From: Lachnospiraceae bacterium
GTDB taxonomy: Bacteria; Bacillota; Clostridia; Lachnospirales; Lachnospiraceae
Direction: 5' to 3'
NCBI GenBank assembly: GCA_017548765.1
Contig: JAFYZH010000092.1
Span: 1-64,000 of the forward strand
Length of the DNA: 64,000 nucleotides
Under the pieces are notes generated by a model, which searched no databases, had not been told where the DNA came from, and saw only the letters and a list, made by a program, of their open reading frames with translations. The position numbers and the translations under genes were made by a program. Of this stretch, positions 23,953 to 33,190 are shown one piece after another (the stretch's first letter is position 1; every line of letters begins with the position of its first letter).

Positions 23953-25994
23953 ATCTTTCGGGAAAATTTACGCTCCAGTTCGTATTTCGACATGGAGATC
24001 AGGGTCGGTCTTCCATGCGGGCACATGTAAGGATTGTCCAGTTTCAGCAAGTCTTCGACCAGTTTGTCGGCCTCGGCGAATGAGATCGCCATGTTGCCTT
24101 TGATGGCGGCTTTGCAGGCCATGGTCGCGAGTTTGTCGATGAACAGGGAAAATGCCATCTCCTTCGCGCTTTCTTCGGTGCGAAGCGGCGCATAGTCCAA
24201 AAGTTCATCCAGAAGGGATACGAAAAGTTCCTGCTGGTCGAGTTTGTATAGGTTCGACGGAACCGCGCGGATCGCGTAAGCGTCAGGACCAAAACTCTCG
24301 ATCTCGTATCCAAACTCTTCAAAGTAAGACTGATACTGCTCCAGACATTGCTGTTCACGATGTGTGATGTGCAAAACGATCGGAGGACTGATATATTGCG
24401 ACTCCGCTTTCTTCTCCTTGAAGAACTTGACATTCTTCTCGTAGAGCACCTTTTCATGAGCAGCATGCTGGTCCATGATCAGCAGTTTATCCTCAAACTG
24501 GATCAACCAGTAGGTATCAAAGATCTGCCCGATCAGTTTATGCTTCGACTTCAGTTCCTTACGGAGCAGTTCATCATTGAATAAGATGACCTGCTCTTCG
24601 TCCTTCGTCTCGATCGGCTTCGCCGTATAGGGCGTTTGGATTTCAGCGAAAACCTCCGTCTCAGGAGTATTCGTTTCTTTCACCGGGATTTTCTTCGTGA
24701 AATCAGGAAGCTCATCGTCTGCATCGTCGATCAGGAAGGAGTCACCCTTAAGCGAAGGTGTCGCTTCTTTTACGGTGGCAATGTCCTCATGTTCGGGAGC
24801 CGCTCCCTCATAAGCAGCAATCGTCTTCTTAACATCAGCCACGGAAGGCTTCAGATCGGCAGTAACATATTCCGGACGCGTATTCTGTGCATGCGTGCGG
24901 TTCATGGTCTCCCTGGCTTTCATAAAGGGCTCAGGCGCCGGCGCAGAAGGCTTTGTATCCTGCTTCTCCTCTTCGTCCTCATCGGTATCCAGGATCAGGT
25001 TCTGTTGCTTCAGGCGTGCTACGATCGCATCGCGGACCAGACGGAAGACTTCATCCTCATTGCGGAAACGCAGTTCCATCTTTGCTGGATGGACATTTAC
25101 ATCGATCAGTTCGGGCGAAACCGTAAGGTTCAGCGCCACGATTGGATACCGATGCTGCATCAGGAAACCACGATAGCCCTCCTCGATCGCTGCCGCGATG
25201 ATCTTACTCTTCACATAACGTCCGTTGATGAAATAATACTCCATGTCGCGGTTGCCGCGCGAACGATGCGGTTTCGCTATGAAACCGGTCAGTTTCAGAC
25301 GGTCGTCCGCGGTCGTCTCGGGAAGCTCCAGGAAATCGGCAACTTCATTACGGCCGAACACACTATAGCAGGCATCGGCCATCTTACCGCTGCCGTTGGT
25401 ATAAAGTTTATTCTGTCCGTTCACGGTCAGCTGGAACGAAATGTCCGGATGCGACAGGGCAATGCTTTCCATGATGGACGTGATATATCCCGCCTCGGTC
25501 TGCGCCGATTTCAGGAATTTGCGTCGCGCGGGCGTATTGTAGAATATGTTTCGTACGAAAAACGTCGTGCCGACCGGCGCGCCGACATCGCGCATGGACT
25601 TCTCCTGTCCGCCCTCGATGTTGTACATGGTACCGGAGATCGCGTCGGCGGTCTTCGTCACCAGCTCCACCTGGCATACAGCAGCGATGCTGGACAATGC
25701 TTCACCGCGGAAACCCAGGGATGAGACCGTCAACAGATCAAGCGCCGAGCGGATCTTACTCGTTGTGTGCGGCTGAAATGCGATCCGCACATCTTCTTTA
25801 TCGATGCCGCAGCCATTGTCCGTAATGCGGATCAATGACATGCCGCCTTCTTTGATCTCGACTGTGACTGAAGTCGCCTTCGCATCGATCGCATTTTCCA
25901 CGAGTTCCTTCACGATCGAAGCCGGACGTTCGATAACTTCACCGGCTGCGATCTGATTGATCGTTTCTTGTGAAAGAGCTTGAATAACTCCCAT
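23949..25994 (-). CDS. mutL: DNA mismatch repair protein MutL
   Basis: 681 residues. The N-terminal GHKL ATPase has ELVENAIDAKAT, ITDNGCGI and LGFRGEALSSIAA. A long acidic linker (about 340-465) follows, then a C-terminal dimerisation/endonuclease domain. The endonuclease motif DQHA(x)2E(x)4E is present (DQHAAHEKVLYE), together with ACKAAIKGN and CPHGRPT, so this MutL should nick DNA itself, as in organisms without MutH. This matters because an orphan Dam methylase is encoded at 45855-46997. There is no MutH here and the MutL type argues against methyl-directed repair. Confidence 0.96.
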   Translation of the reverse strand: MGVIQALSQETINQIAAGEVIERPASIVKELVENAIDAKATSVTVEIKEGGMSLIRITDNGCGIDKEDVRIAFQPHTTSKIRSALDLLTVSSLGFRGEALSSIAAVCQVELVTKTADAISGTMYNIEGGQEKSMRDVGAPVGTTFFVRNIFYNTPARRKFLKSAQTEAGYITSIMESIALSHPDISFQLTVNGQNKLYTNGSGKMADACYSVFGRNEVADFLELPETTADDRLKLTGFIAKPHRSRGNRDMEYYFINGRYVKSKIIAAAIEEGYRGFLMQHRYPIVALNLTVSPELIDVNVHPAKMELRFRNEDEVFRLVRDAIVARLKQQNLILDTDEDEEEKQDTKPSAPAPEPFMKARETMNRTHAQNTRPEYVTADLKPSVADVKKTIAAYEGAAPEHEDIATVKEATPSLKGDSFLIDDADDELPDFTKKIPVKETNTPETEVFAEIQTPYTAKPIETKDEEQVILFNDELLRKELKSKHKLIGQIFDTYWLIQFEDKLLIMDQHAAHEKVLYEKNVKFFKEKKAESQYISPPIVLHITHREQQCLEQYQSYFEEFGYEIESFGPDAYAIRAVPSNLYKLDQQELFVSLLDELLDYAPLRTEESAKEMAFSLFIDKLATMACKAAIKGNMAISFAEADKLVEDLLKLDNPYMCPHGRPTLISMSKYELERKFSRKI

Positions 25995-26004
25995 ACCAAA
26001 CCTC

Positions 26005-28665
26005 CTATATACGATTCTTCAGTTTGTTTTGCAGGTTGCACAAAGCGTTGAATGCATCCCGCGGCGTCATATTATCGATATCCATCGAGAGGATCTCATC
26101 GATGATCTCGTCTTCTTTTACGGTGTCAAACAGGGTCAGCTGGTTGGAATCCACGTCGTCCTCTTTCGGGATACGTTTCTTCTCCTTCGGTCCGAGGCCC
26201 GCCTGCGCGATCTCCTTCGCGCGGATGGCGATATCATTGTCCGTAAGTTCTTCCACCAGCTGCTTCGCACGATGAATAACAGCGTCCGGAACGCCGGCGA
26301 GTTTCGCCACCTGGATACCGTAACTCTTATCGGCTCCGCCCTTTATGATCTTACGCAGGAAGACGATGTCGTCGCCCTGTTCCTTCACGGCGATGCAGTA
26401 GTTCGTCACCCCTGCAAGTGCACCCTCAAGCTCGGTCAATTCATGATAATGCGTCGCAAACAATGTCTTCGCGCCCAGCTGCTTGGTATCGCTGATGTAT
26501 TCAACAACCGCCCAGGCGATGCTCATGCCATCATAGGTCGAGGTACCTCGCCCGATCTCATCGAGTACGATCAGACTGTTACGCGTCGCGTTTCTAAGGA
26601 TGTTCGACACCTCGTTCATCTCGACCATAAACGTACTCTGGCCGCTAGCCAGATCGTCGCTTGCGCCAACACGCGTGAAGATACGGTCGCAGAGGCCGAT
26701 ATCAGCTGATGAAGCCGGTACGAACGAACCGATCTGCGCCATCAACGTGATGAGCGCCACCTGGCGCATATACGTCGATTTACCGGCCATATTCGGACCG
26801 GTGATGATCGCGATGCGATTGTTATGATTGTCGAGAAGGACGTCATTCTCCACAAACATTTTATCCGACATCATCTTTTCAACGACCGGATGGCGGCCGC
26901 CTTTGATGTCGATCAGGCCCTTTTCGTTGATCTTCGGGCGAATGTAATTCGATTGCTGTGCTACCGTCGCGAGCGACGCGATAACGTCGGTAAGTGCGAC
27001 TGCATGCGCTGTCGTCTGGATACGCTCGACCATTGAAGCGATGTGGTCGCGCACCTGGCAGAACAGCTCGTATTCCAGCGAGATCAGCTTATCTTCCGCG
27101 CCCAGGATCGCATTTTCCAGTTCCTTCAGTTTCGGCGTGGTGAAACGCTCGCCGTTGGTCAGCGTCTGCTTGCGGATGAAATAATCCGGAACCATATTCA
27201 GGTACGAATTCGTTACCTCGAAATAGTAACCGAACACCTTGTTGAATTTGATGCGCAGGTTCTTGATGCCGGTCGCTTCGCGCTCTTTCGCTTCGAGTTC
27301 GGCCAGCCAGTCCTTACCCTCGGTCTTCGACAGACGCAGGGTATCGACCTCCTCGGAGAAGCCTTCGCGGATAATGCCTCCTTCACGCACGGAGATCGGC
27401 GGATCCTCGCAGATCGCGCGCTCGACCAGCTCCTTCAGATCCTGCAGATCATCAAAGTTCTCGGCCATCTCCTTAAAGAGGGCGCTCGACCGCTGTGAAA
27501 GCAGGTCATGGATATAAGGCAGTGTCGACAACGACTGCAAAAATGCCAACAGGTCGCGCGGATTTGCCGTTTTATAACTGATACGTCCGAGGAGACGCTC
27601 GAGGTCGTAGATCGGATTCAAGTACTCCCGGATCTCTTCACGGTCAATGTAATTCAGCACCAGTTCTTCCACCGCATCCTGACGCTTACGGATCAGTTCG
27701 GCGGAAAGCAACGGCAGCTCAATATAGCGGCGCAAAAGGCGCGCGCCCATCGCAGTCTTCGTCTTATCCAGCACCCAAAGCAGCGTGCCTCTCTTCTGCT
27801 TATCCCGCAGCGTCTCGCAAAGTTCGAGATTTCGACGCGTGGAAGTATCCAGAAGCATAAAACCTCCCGTCGCATATGGACGGATGTGCGTGATATGCTC
27901 CATGTGGTTCTTTTGCGTTTCGTAAAGATATAAAAGAAGAACGCCGCTCGCGATCATGCCGCTATCGTAGCCGGACAGTCCCAGGGCGTCCAGGGAAGCC
28001 ACGTGAAAATGCGTGAGTAGCGTAGACTTACAGCGGTGCTCTTCGTAATAGCCGACATCCAGGGCGCTGATAGCGACTTGCATGCGCCCCTTCAAAGTCT
28101 CAAAGTCAAAGTTTGCCATCAAAAACGGCTCGTTACAGATGATCTCTGACGGGCTGAATTTGCAGATCTCGTCCATCAATTCATTTTCCGAACCGATCTC
28201 GGTCATCGAAAAATCACCGGTCGAAACATCTGAAACGGCAACGCCGAAATTCCGATCTGTGTATACGATGGACATGATGTAATTATTCTTCGTCTCATCC
28301 AGAGCTTGTGCGCTGAGGATGGTTCCCGGCGTAACGACGCGAATGACCTCACGCGGAACCAGGCCCTTTGCGAGTTTCGGGTCGATCATCTGCTCGGCGA
28401 TCGCCACCTTATAACCCGCAGACACCAGTTTGTTGATGTATGCTTCTGCCGCATGGAAGGGAACTCCGCACATGGGCGCACGCTCCTCCAGGCCGCAGTC
28501 CCGTCCGGTCAATGTGATCTCCAGCACCTTCGACGCAGTCAGGGCATCATCAAAGAACATTTCGTAGAAATCGCCGAGGCGATAGAACAAAATGCAATCC
28601 TTGTATTTATTCTTGGTTTCGATATATTGCTCCATCATGGGCGATAATTTAGAAACCGGCGTCAT
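26005..28665 (-). CDS. mutS: DNA mismatch recognition ATPase MutS
   Basis: 886-residue MutS1. The N-terminal mismatch-binding domain has YRLGDFYEMFFDDA, carrying the Phe-x-Glu that stacks on the mispair. The core and clamp domains follow, and the ABC ATPase domain has Walker A GPNMAGKSTYMRQ, VGASDDLASGQSTFMVEM (signature) and Walker B LIVLDEIGRGTSTYDG. It stands 25 bases after miaB and 10 before mutL in an evident operon. Confidence 0.97.
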   Translation of the reverse strand: MTPVSKLSPMMEQYIETKNKYKDCILFYRLGDFYEMFFDDALTASKVLEITLTGRDCGLEERAPMCGVPFHAAEAYINKLVSAGYKVAIAEQMIDPKLAKGLVPREVIRVVTPGTILSAQALDETKNNYIMSIVYTDRNFGVAVSDVSTGDFSMTEIGSENELMDEICKFSPSEIICNEPFLMANFDFETLKGRMQVAISALDVGYYEEHRCKSTLLTHFHVASLDALGLSGYDSGMIASGVLLLYLYETQKNHMEHITHIRPYATGGFMLLDTSTRRNLELCETLRDKQKRGTLLWVLDKTKTAMGARLLRRYIELPLLSAELIRKRQDAVEELVLNYIDREEIREYLNPIYDLERLLGRISYKTANPRDLLAFLQSLSTLPYIHDLLSQRSSALFKEMAENFDDLQDLKELVERAICEDPPISVREGGIIREGFSEEVDTLRLSKTEGKDWLAELEAKEREATGIKNLRIKFNKVFGYYFEVTNSYLNMVPDYFIRKQTLTNGERFTTPKLKELENAILGAEDKLISLEYELFCQVRDHIASMVERIQTTAHAVALTDVIASLATVAQQSNYIRPKINEKGLIDIKGGRHPVVEKMMSDKMFVENDVLLDNHNNRIAIITGPNMAGKSTYMRQVALITLMAQIGSFVPASSADIGLCDRIFTRVGASDDLASGQSTFMVEMNEVSNILRNATRNSLIVLDEIGRGTSTYDGMSIAWAVVEYISDTKQLGAKTLFATHYHELTELEGALAGVTNYCIAVKEQGDDIVFLRKIIKGGADKSYGIQVAKLAGVPDAVIHRAKQLVEELTDNDIAIRAKEIAQAGLGPKEKKRIPKEDDVDSNQLTLFDTVKEDEIIDEILSMDIDNMTPRDAFNALCNLQNKLKNRI

Positions 28666-28690
28666 GAAATACCTCCAAATCTACCCGCGG

Positions 28691-30145
28691 TCAGGAAATA
28701 AGGGTCCCGAAATAATAGAAACCCTTTGACTCCGTGATCTGCACGGGAACGATGCGTCCGTAAAGCTCTTTGCAGCCTTCAAAATGCACCATCGTGTTGT
28801 TGCTCATGCGGCCGGTGGCCATCATCTTACCGTCTTCCTCCGAAACGGATTCGACTAAGACGTCCACACATTTTCCGACATCCTTCTTACACTGCTCGGC
28901 AGCGATGCTCTGCACCCGCTCGAGCAAACGATCAAAACGCTTCTGCGCGACATCCTTCGGAACCTGGTCCTCAAACTTCGCCGCAGGCGTACCTGTACGT
29001 TTGGAATATAAAAACGTAAATGCGCTCTCATAACGGATGCGCTCGACCACATCCATGGTCTCTTCGAAATCCTCCTCAGTCTCGCCCGGGAAACCGACGA
29101 TGATATCGGTCGTCAAAGCGATGTCGGGGATCTCACGGCGGATCTTCTCCGCAAGTTCGATATAATGCTCCTTCGTGTATCTGCGGTTCATGCGCTTCAG
29201 AATTTCGGTGCTTCCGGACTGCAGCGGCAAATGCAGATGCCGGCAGATCTTCTTCGAGTTCTTCATGACCTCGATCAGTTCATCCGAAAGATCCTTAGGA
29301 TGGGAAGTCATAAAGCGAATCCGCTCCAAGCCGGGAATTTCCTCGACCTTCTGGAGCAGCTGGGCAAATGTCATCGGAGTCTCGAGGTTCTTGCCGTACG
29401 AGTTTACATTCTGTCCGAGCAGCATGACCTCGACCACGCCGTCAGCGACCAGCCTGCGGATCTCATCCAGGATCTCCTCCGGCGCACGGGACTTCTCGCG
29501 TCCACGCACATAGGGAACGATACAATAAGTGCAAAAATTATTACAACCATACATGATGTTGACGCCGGATTTGAACGGATAAACACGTTTTGCGGGCAGG
29601 TCTTCCACGATCATCGTCGTATCCTCCCAGATATCGACGATCATCTCTTTGTTGATCATGCGGTTGTATAAAAGCTCCGGCAGTTTGAAGTTATTATGCG
29701 TGCCGAAGATGATATCTACAAACTTATAACTCTTCCGGATCTTTTCGACCACGGTCGGCTCCTGCATCATGCAACCGCACAGGGCGATGATCATATCCGG
29801 GTTCTGCTTCTTCTTGCTGCCCAGAACACCCAGACGTCCGTACACTTTCAGGTTCGCATTTTCACGGATCGTGCAGGTATTGTAGATCACGAAGTCCGCA
29901 TCCAGTTCCTGATCGGTTTCGACATATCCGCACTCCAAAAGGACTCCGAGAAGCTTCTCCGAATCTTTTGCGTTCATCTGACATCCGACACACAGGTGAT
30001 ATGCCGTCAGCGGACGTCCGAGTTCTTCCTCGCGCTGCTTCACGAGTTTTCGGATCTGCGCCATAAAGTAAAACTGGCGATCCGGTTCATTCTCGGGGAT
30101 CACAGGCAGGTTTTCATATGCGGTTAAATCTCTTTCATTTAACAT
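28691..30145 (-). CDS. miaB: tRNA-2-methylthio-N6-dimethylallyladenosine synthase
   Basis: Radical SAM methylthiotransferase acting on i6A37 of tRNA. The 484-residue protein has an N-terminal UPF0004 domain with its three cluster cysteines (VGCQMNAKDSEK, NTCTIRENA, ALCGCMMQEP), the radical SAM CxxxCxxC in GCNNFCTYCIVPYVRGRE, and a C-terminal TRAM domain. It has an N-terminal extension of about 40 residues as in Clostridial MiaB. It works downstream of MiaA, encoded three genes later. Confidence 0.96.
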   Translation of the reverse strand: MLNERDLTAYENLPVIPENEPDRQFYFMAQIRKLVKQREEELGRPLTAYHLCVGCQMNAKDSEKLLGVLLECGYVETDQELDADFVIYNTCTIRENANLKVYGRLGVLGSKKKQNPDMIIALCGCMMQEPTVVEKIRKSYKFVDIIFGTHNNFKLPELLYNRMINKEMIVDIWEDTTMIVEDLPAKRVYPFKSGVNIMYGCNNFCTYCIVPYVRGREKSRAPEEILDEIRRLVADGVVEVMLLGQNVNSYGKNLETPMTFAQLLQKVEEIPGLERIRFMTSHPKDLSDELIEVMKNSKKICRHLHLPLQSGSTEILKRMNRRYTKEHYIELAEKIRREIPDIALTTDIIVGFPGETEEDFEETMDVVERIRYESAFTFLYSKRTGTPAAKFEDQVPKDVAQKRFDRLLERVQSIAAEQCKKDVGKCVDVLVESVSEEDGKMMATGRMSNNTMVHFEGCKELYGRIVPVQITESKGFYYFGTLIS

Positions 30146-30157
30146 GAGAGGACCTCG

Positions 30158-30823
30158 TTACAGTGTTTTTAATATATACATTTGGTCGCATTTCGCGTCA
30201 TGCTCTTCCCGCGGGATCTCGGGAAGGATCTGGAAGTCATACGCCATGGCCATGGTCGCGAAGGTCGCGTCCTTCACATAGCGGTCGTAATATCCGCCGC
30301 CGTAGCCCAAGCGGTAGCCTTCTTCGGAAAATGCGAGCCCGGGAACCAGCATCAGCGCATCCTTATACTCTTCGCTGTAGATGTCCCGGAAATTCAAAGG
30401 ACCGTTCACATAACCTGCAACGATCTTCTCAAACTCGGGGCGACCTAAGACCAGGGTCTCTCCCGATATGCGCGGTTCAGGGATATGATACTTGCTGTCT
30501 TCCAGGTCATTCAGATCCTGTACATTCACGAAGACCATTACCCCGTTCGGATAGGTCTTCGGCAGAAACACGGGAACGCCTTTCAGTAGCGCGATCTCAA
30601 TGGCTCCGCGGGTCGGGACCTCATTGGCCACATCGAGATACGAAAACAGGGCCGAAGGCTTCGTCCAGCCACCTGTCTCTTCACCGTTCTCCGAATCGCA
30701 GACCTTGCAAAACCAGTCCGTCACCCAAAGGCGATGCCTTATGAGATCTTCAGCGGAAATGCCGCCGCGCAACATCTTCATCTGGCTGCGCAGGTTCTTT
30801 TTTTCTTCCGTTACCGAACTCAT
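30158..30823 (-). CDS. 5-formyltetrahydrofolate cyclo-ligase family protein
   Basis: ATP-dependent enzyme that returns 5-formyl-THF to 5,10-methenyl-THF. The 221-residue protein shows KKNLRSQMKMLR at the N-terminus, a central VFLPKTYP.GVMVFV segment and the family signature RLGYGGGYYDRYVKD. It lies 12 bases before miaB and 1 base after the DUF896 gene. The cofactor links loosely to folate enzymes elsewhere in the window (dfrA). Confidence 0.9.
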   Translation of the reverse strand: MSSVTEEKKNLRSQMKMLRGGISAEDLIRHRLWVTDWFCKVCDSENGEETGGWTKPSALFSYLDVANEVPTRGAIEIALLKGVPVFLPKTYPNGVMVFVNVQDLNDLEDSKYHIPEPRISGETLVLGRPEFEKIVAGYVNGPLNFRDIYSEEYKDALMLVPGLAFSEEGYRLGYGGGYYDRYVKDATFATMAMAYDFQILPEIPREEHDAKCDQMYILKTL

Positions 30824-30824
30824 A

Positions 30825-31082
30825 TCAGCACTCTCCGTCGACTGCCTTTGGTTCGCTTTCGCCGGTACCGTATTTTTCGTCGTGACGCTTCTTAACGTCG
30901 ATCACGGTGCCATCCGGCTGAACGATCTTTATCGTCTCGAGCTGGGCGCGAAGATTATCGCGGTAAGCCTTGATGTACTCCTTACGAAGGATATCGCGCT
31001 CTTCCGTCTCTTCGGGAGTCAAGCCGATCGTCTTGTATTTATGCGCCAGTTCATTGATCCGGCGTATCTTCTTTTCATCCAT
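30825..31082 (-). CDS. DUF896 (YnzC-type) small protein
   Basis: 85 residues, starting DEKKIRRINELAHKYKTIGLTPEE, which matches the DUF896/YnzC family of small helical-hairpin proteins widespread in Firmicutes. B. subtilis YnzC/YneA-region members are small and of unclear function. The C-terminal 25 residues (charged, after VDVKKRHDEKYG) extend the normal domain. It is followed by the cyclo-ligase gene after a single base, so translation is coupled. Confidence 0.88.
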   Translation of the reverse strand: MDEKKIRRINELAHKYKTIGLTPEETEERDILRKEYIKAYRDNLRAQLETIKIVQPDGTVIDVKKRHDEKYGTGESEPKAVDGEC

Positions 31083-31100
31083 CTTTAAAATCTACCTCGT

Positions 31101-32303
31101 TTATTTCGTGATCAGATTGATATCCTGCATCGTCTGGCTAACACATTTCAGAGACTCGCTCTTCAGTTTGGAAACCAGCTTTACCGAAGGATATTGATAG
31201 ATCTCATAGGTTTTCTGGGCGGTGATAAGCCCCTTCTTACCGATCTGCAGGACGATATAATCGTGAATGATGTCCACGATCTCCGAGTCCTTCGGAAGTC
31301 TCAGCAGGATCTCTTTATTCTTAACATCCAGGATCTCCAGCAACTTCGAAGTGTAGTGAGCGACACAAGGTCTTCCTGCCAGACTGAAAAATGAAGAAGT
31401 CTGCTCCTTACCGGAAGCATTTTCCTTACGGACCACGATCACTTCTTTTGTAGAGAACTGGTAGAACACCGTATCGACCGAATTATCGAACAGGCGTGCC
31501 TTCGTGTAGATGAGATATTTGCCGTGCTTTTTAACGTGGACAATGCTCTCTTCGTAGTAAACGCTGTCGATCAATTCACGTGTCAGTCCCTTGCTTCCGA
31601 TGATGATGTCGGAAATGAACTGCGAGATCGTGACCAGACACAGTTCTTCCTGCGCAGCCTCGTTCTTCGTCAGCCGATCCTTCTTCTCGCCGGGTCCGAA
31701 CACGGAATACCCGATCTTCAGCGCGCAGACATTGGCCACGATGGGCAGAACCTGCTGCAGACCGTATTTCTCGATGTTGTCCTGGCGGATCTGGTGCTTC
31801 TTCGCTGCAGCGATGTCGTACAGGAAGGAAGCGAATTCATAATAACCGGACTGGCCGGAAGCCAGTTCCTTCAAGTATTCGAACTGCATGATGAAGTAAT
31901 TCTCATTCAGGACGAATACCGAAAGATGCTTCGATGTGACGTATTCTTTTAGGTTATCCTCGTAACGATATACTTCACTGCAGGTCATGTCTTTCGCATT
32001 ATAGCGGAACAACGTGAATGTCGAATTCGGATAGTGGTCGAAATTGATCGTGAAGAAATACAAATACGGGCAGTTCTTCTCGGCAAATGAAAACCGGGCC
32101 ACCTCATATTTCGAAACATCGGGAAGGATCTCTTCGCGAACATTGCGTTTCACATTATATGTGTAGTAATAGATGCGATTAAACGGGACGATACCGGTTC
32201 CGATATTCGTTGTTATCTTCTCCCGGTCGATCAAAAGCAGCCACTCTTCATCGAGGGTCCTGCAATCCATATCGGTCTTATTGGGTATTATTCTTATATC
32301 CAT
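31101..32303 (-). CDS. conserved-looking cytoplasmic protein of unknown function
   Basis: 400 residues. I do not recognise it. There is no signal peptide or membrane segment. The sequence is made of many short, hydrophobic/aromatic beta-strand-like stretches at regular spacing (RIYYYTYNV, CPYLYFFTINF, STFTLFRYNA, KYLIYTKARLF, DTVFYQFSTKEVIVV, DYIVLQIGKKGLI), which would fit a beta-propeller-like fold. The gene lies between proB and DUF896 in the long minus-strand run (gaps of 26 and 18 bases) and has normal codon use for the region, so it is a resident gene and not a recent insertion. Confidence 0.55.
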   Translation of the reverse strand: MDIRIIPNKTDMDCRTLDEEWLLLIDREKITTNIGTGIVPFNRIYYYTYNVKRNVREEILPDVSKYEVARFSFAEKNCPYLYFFTINFDHYPNSTFTLFRYNAKDMTCSEVYRYEDNLKEYVTSKHLSVFVLNENYFIMQFEYLKELASGQSGYYEFASFLYDIAAAKKHQIRQDNIEKYGLQQVLPIVANVCALKIGYSVFGPGEKKDRLTKNEAAQEELCLVTISQFISDIIIGSKGLTRELIDSVYYEESIVHVKKHGKYLIYTKARLFDNSVDTVFYQFSTKEVIVVRKENASGKEQTSSFFSLAGRPCVAHYTSKLLEILDVKNKEILLRLPKDSEIVDIIHDYIVLQIGKKGLITAQKTYEIYQYPSVKLVSKLKSESLKCVSQTMQDINLITK

Positions 32304-32329
32304 ACCGCATTTTCCTTTCGATCAATACC

Positions 32330-33172
32330 TCAAGTATGATCATCCGATAAACAATCCATAATATCGAAATCGGGATCCTTATGTGACAGGAACAGGGTTC
32401 CGATCTGATCGCCGTTCAATATGTTCAGGAGCTTTTCTACGTGATTTGCATTTGTGATGATCATATCTGCGCCGGAACCGGTAGCGATACGTGCCGCTAC
32501 CATCTTAGCTTTCATGCCGCCGGTGCCTACATCGCTGCTAGATGTTGACTTACCCATCTTCATGTACGCTTCGTTCACATAAGGTACGATATCGATGAAT
32601 TCTGCTTCGGGGTTCGTCTTCGGATCATCGGTGTACATACCGTCCTGGTCGGTCAGCAGGATCAAAAGATCCGCATGGATCAGTGCGGCTACGATCGCAG
32701 AAAGGCGGTCATTATCACCGAACTGGATCTCATACGTGGATACGGTATCATTCTCGTTTACAACAGGAATAACACCCATATGAAGCAGTTCCTCGAAGGT
32801 ATTCTGCGCCAGCTTACGGTTCAGGTCATCCGTCATGGTGCTCTTCGTCATGAGGATCTGCGCCGTTTTCTGGCTGTATTCCGAGAAGAGTCTCTGATAC
32901 GTCATCATCAGCTGGGCCTGACCGATCGCGGCCAATGCCTGCCGCTGGCTGAGGGTCTCAGGCTTGATCCCCATGGACTTACGACCTACAGCGATCGCAC
33001 CGGAAGATACCAGAACGACGTCCTTACCCATTCCGCGAATGTCGGCCAGTGTACGCACTAACTGCTCCATCTTGTAATAGTTGATGTCACCCGTTTCCGG
33101 ATGAGTCAGCGAGGACGATCCGATCTTTACGACGATTCTTTTTTTATCTTTTAACAGTTCTCGGTTATTCAT
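32330..33172 (-). CDS. proB: glutamate 5-kinase
   Basis: First enzyme of proline synthesis; phosphorylates glutamate. The 280-residue protein is the short form without the C-terminal PUA domain. It has the amino-acid kinase motifs VVKIGSSSLTHPETG, VLVSSGAIAVGRK, PVVNENDTVSTYEIQFGDND and DVGTGGMKAKMVAARIA. proA, the usual partner, is not next to it in this window. Confidence 0.94.
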   Translation of the reverse strand: MNNRELLKDKKRIVVKIGSSSLTHPETGDINYYKMEQLVRTLADIRGMGKDVVLVSSGAIAVGRKSMGIKPETLSQRQALAAIGQAQLMMTYQRLFSEYSQKTAQILMTKSTMTDDLNRKLAQNTFEELLHMGVIPVVNENDTVSTYEIQFGDNDRLSAIVAALIHADLLILLTDQDGMYTDDPKTNPEAEFIDIVPYVNEAYMKMGKSTSSSDVGTGGMKAKMVAARIATGSGADMIITNANHVEKLLNILNGDQIGTLFLSHKDPDFDIMDCLSDDHT

Positions 33173-33190
33173 TTCTAAAACTCCAAATCT

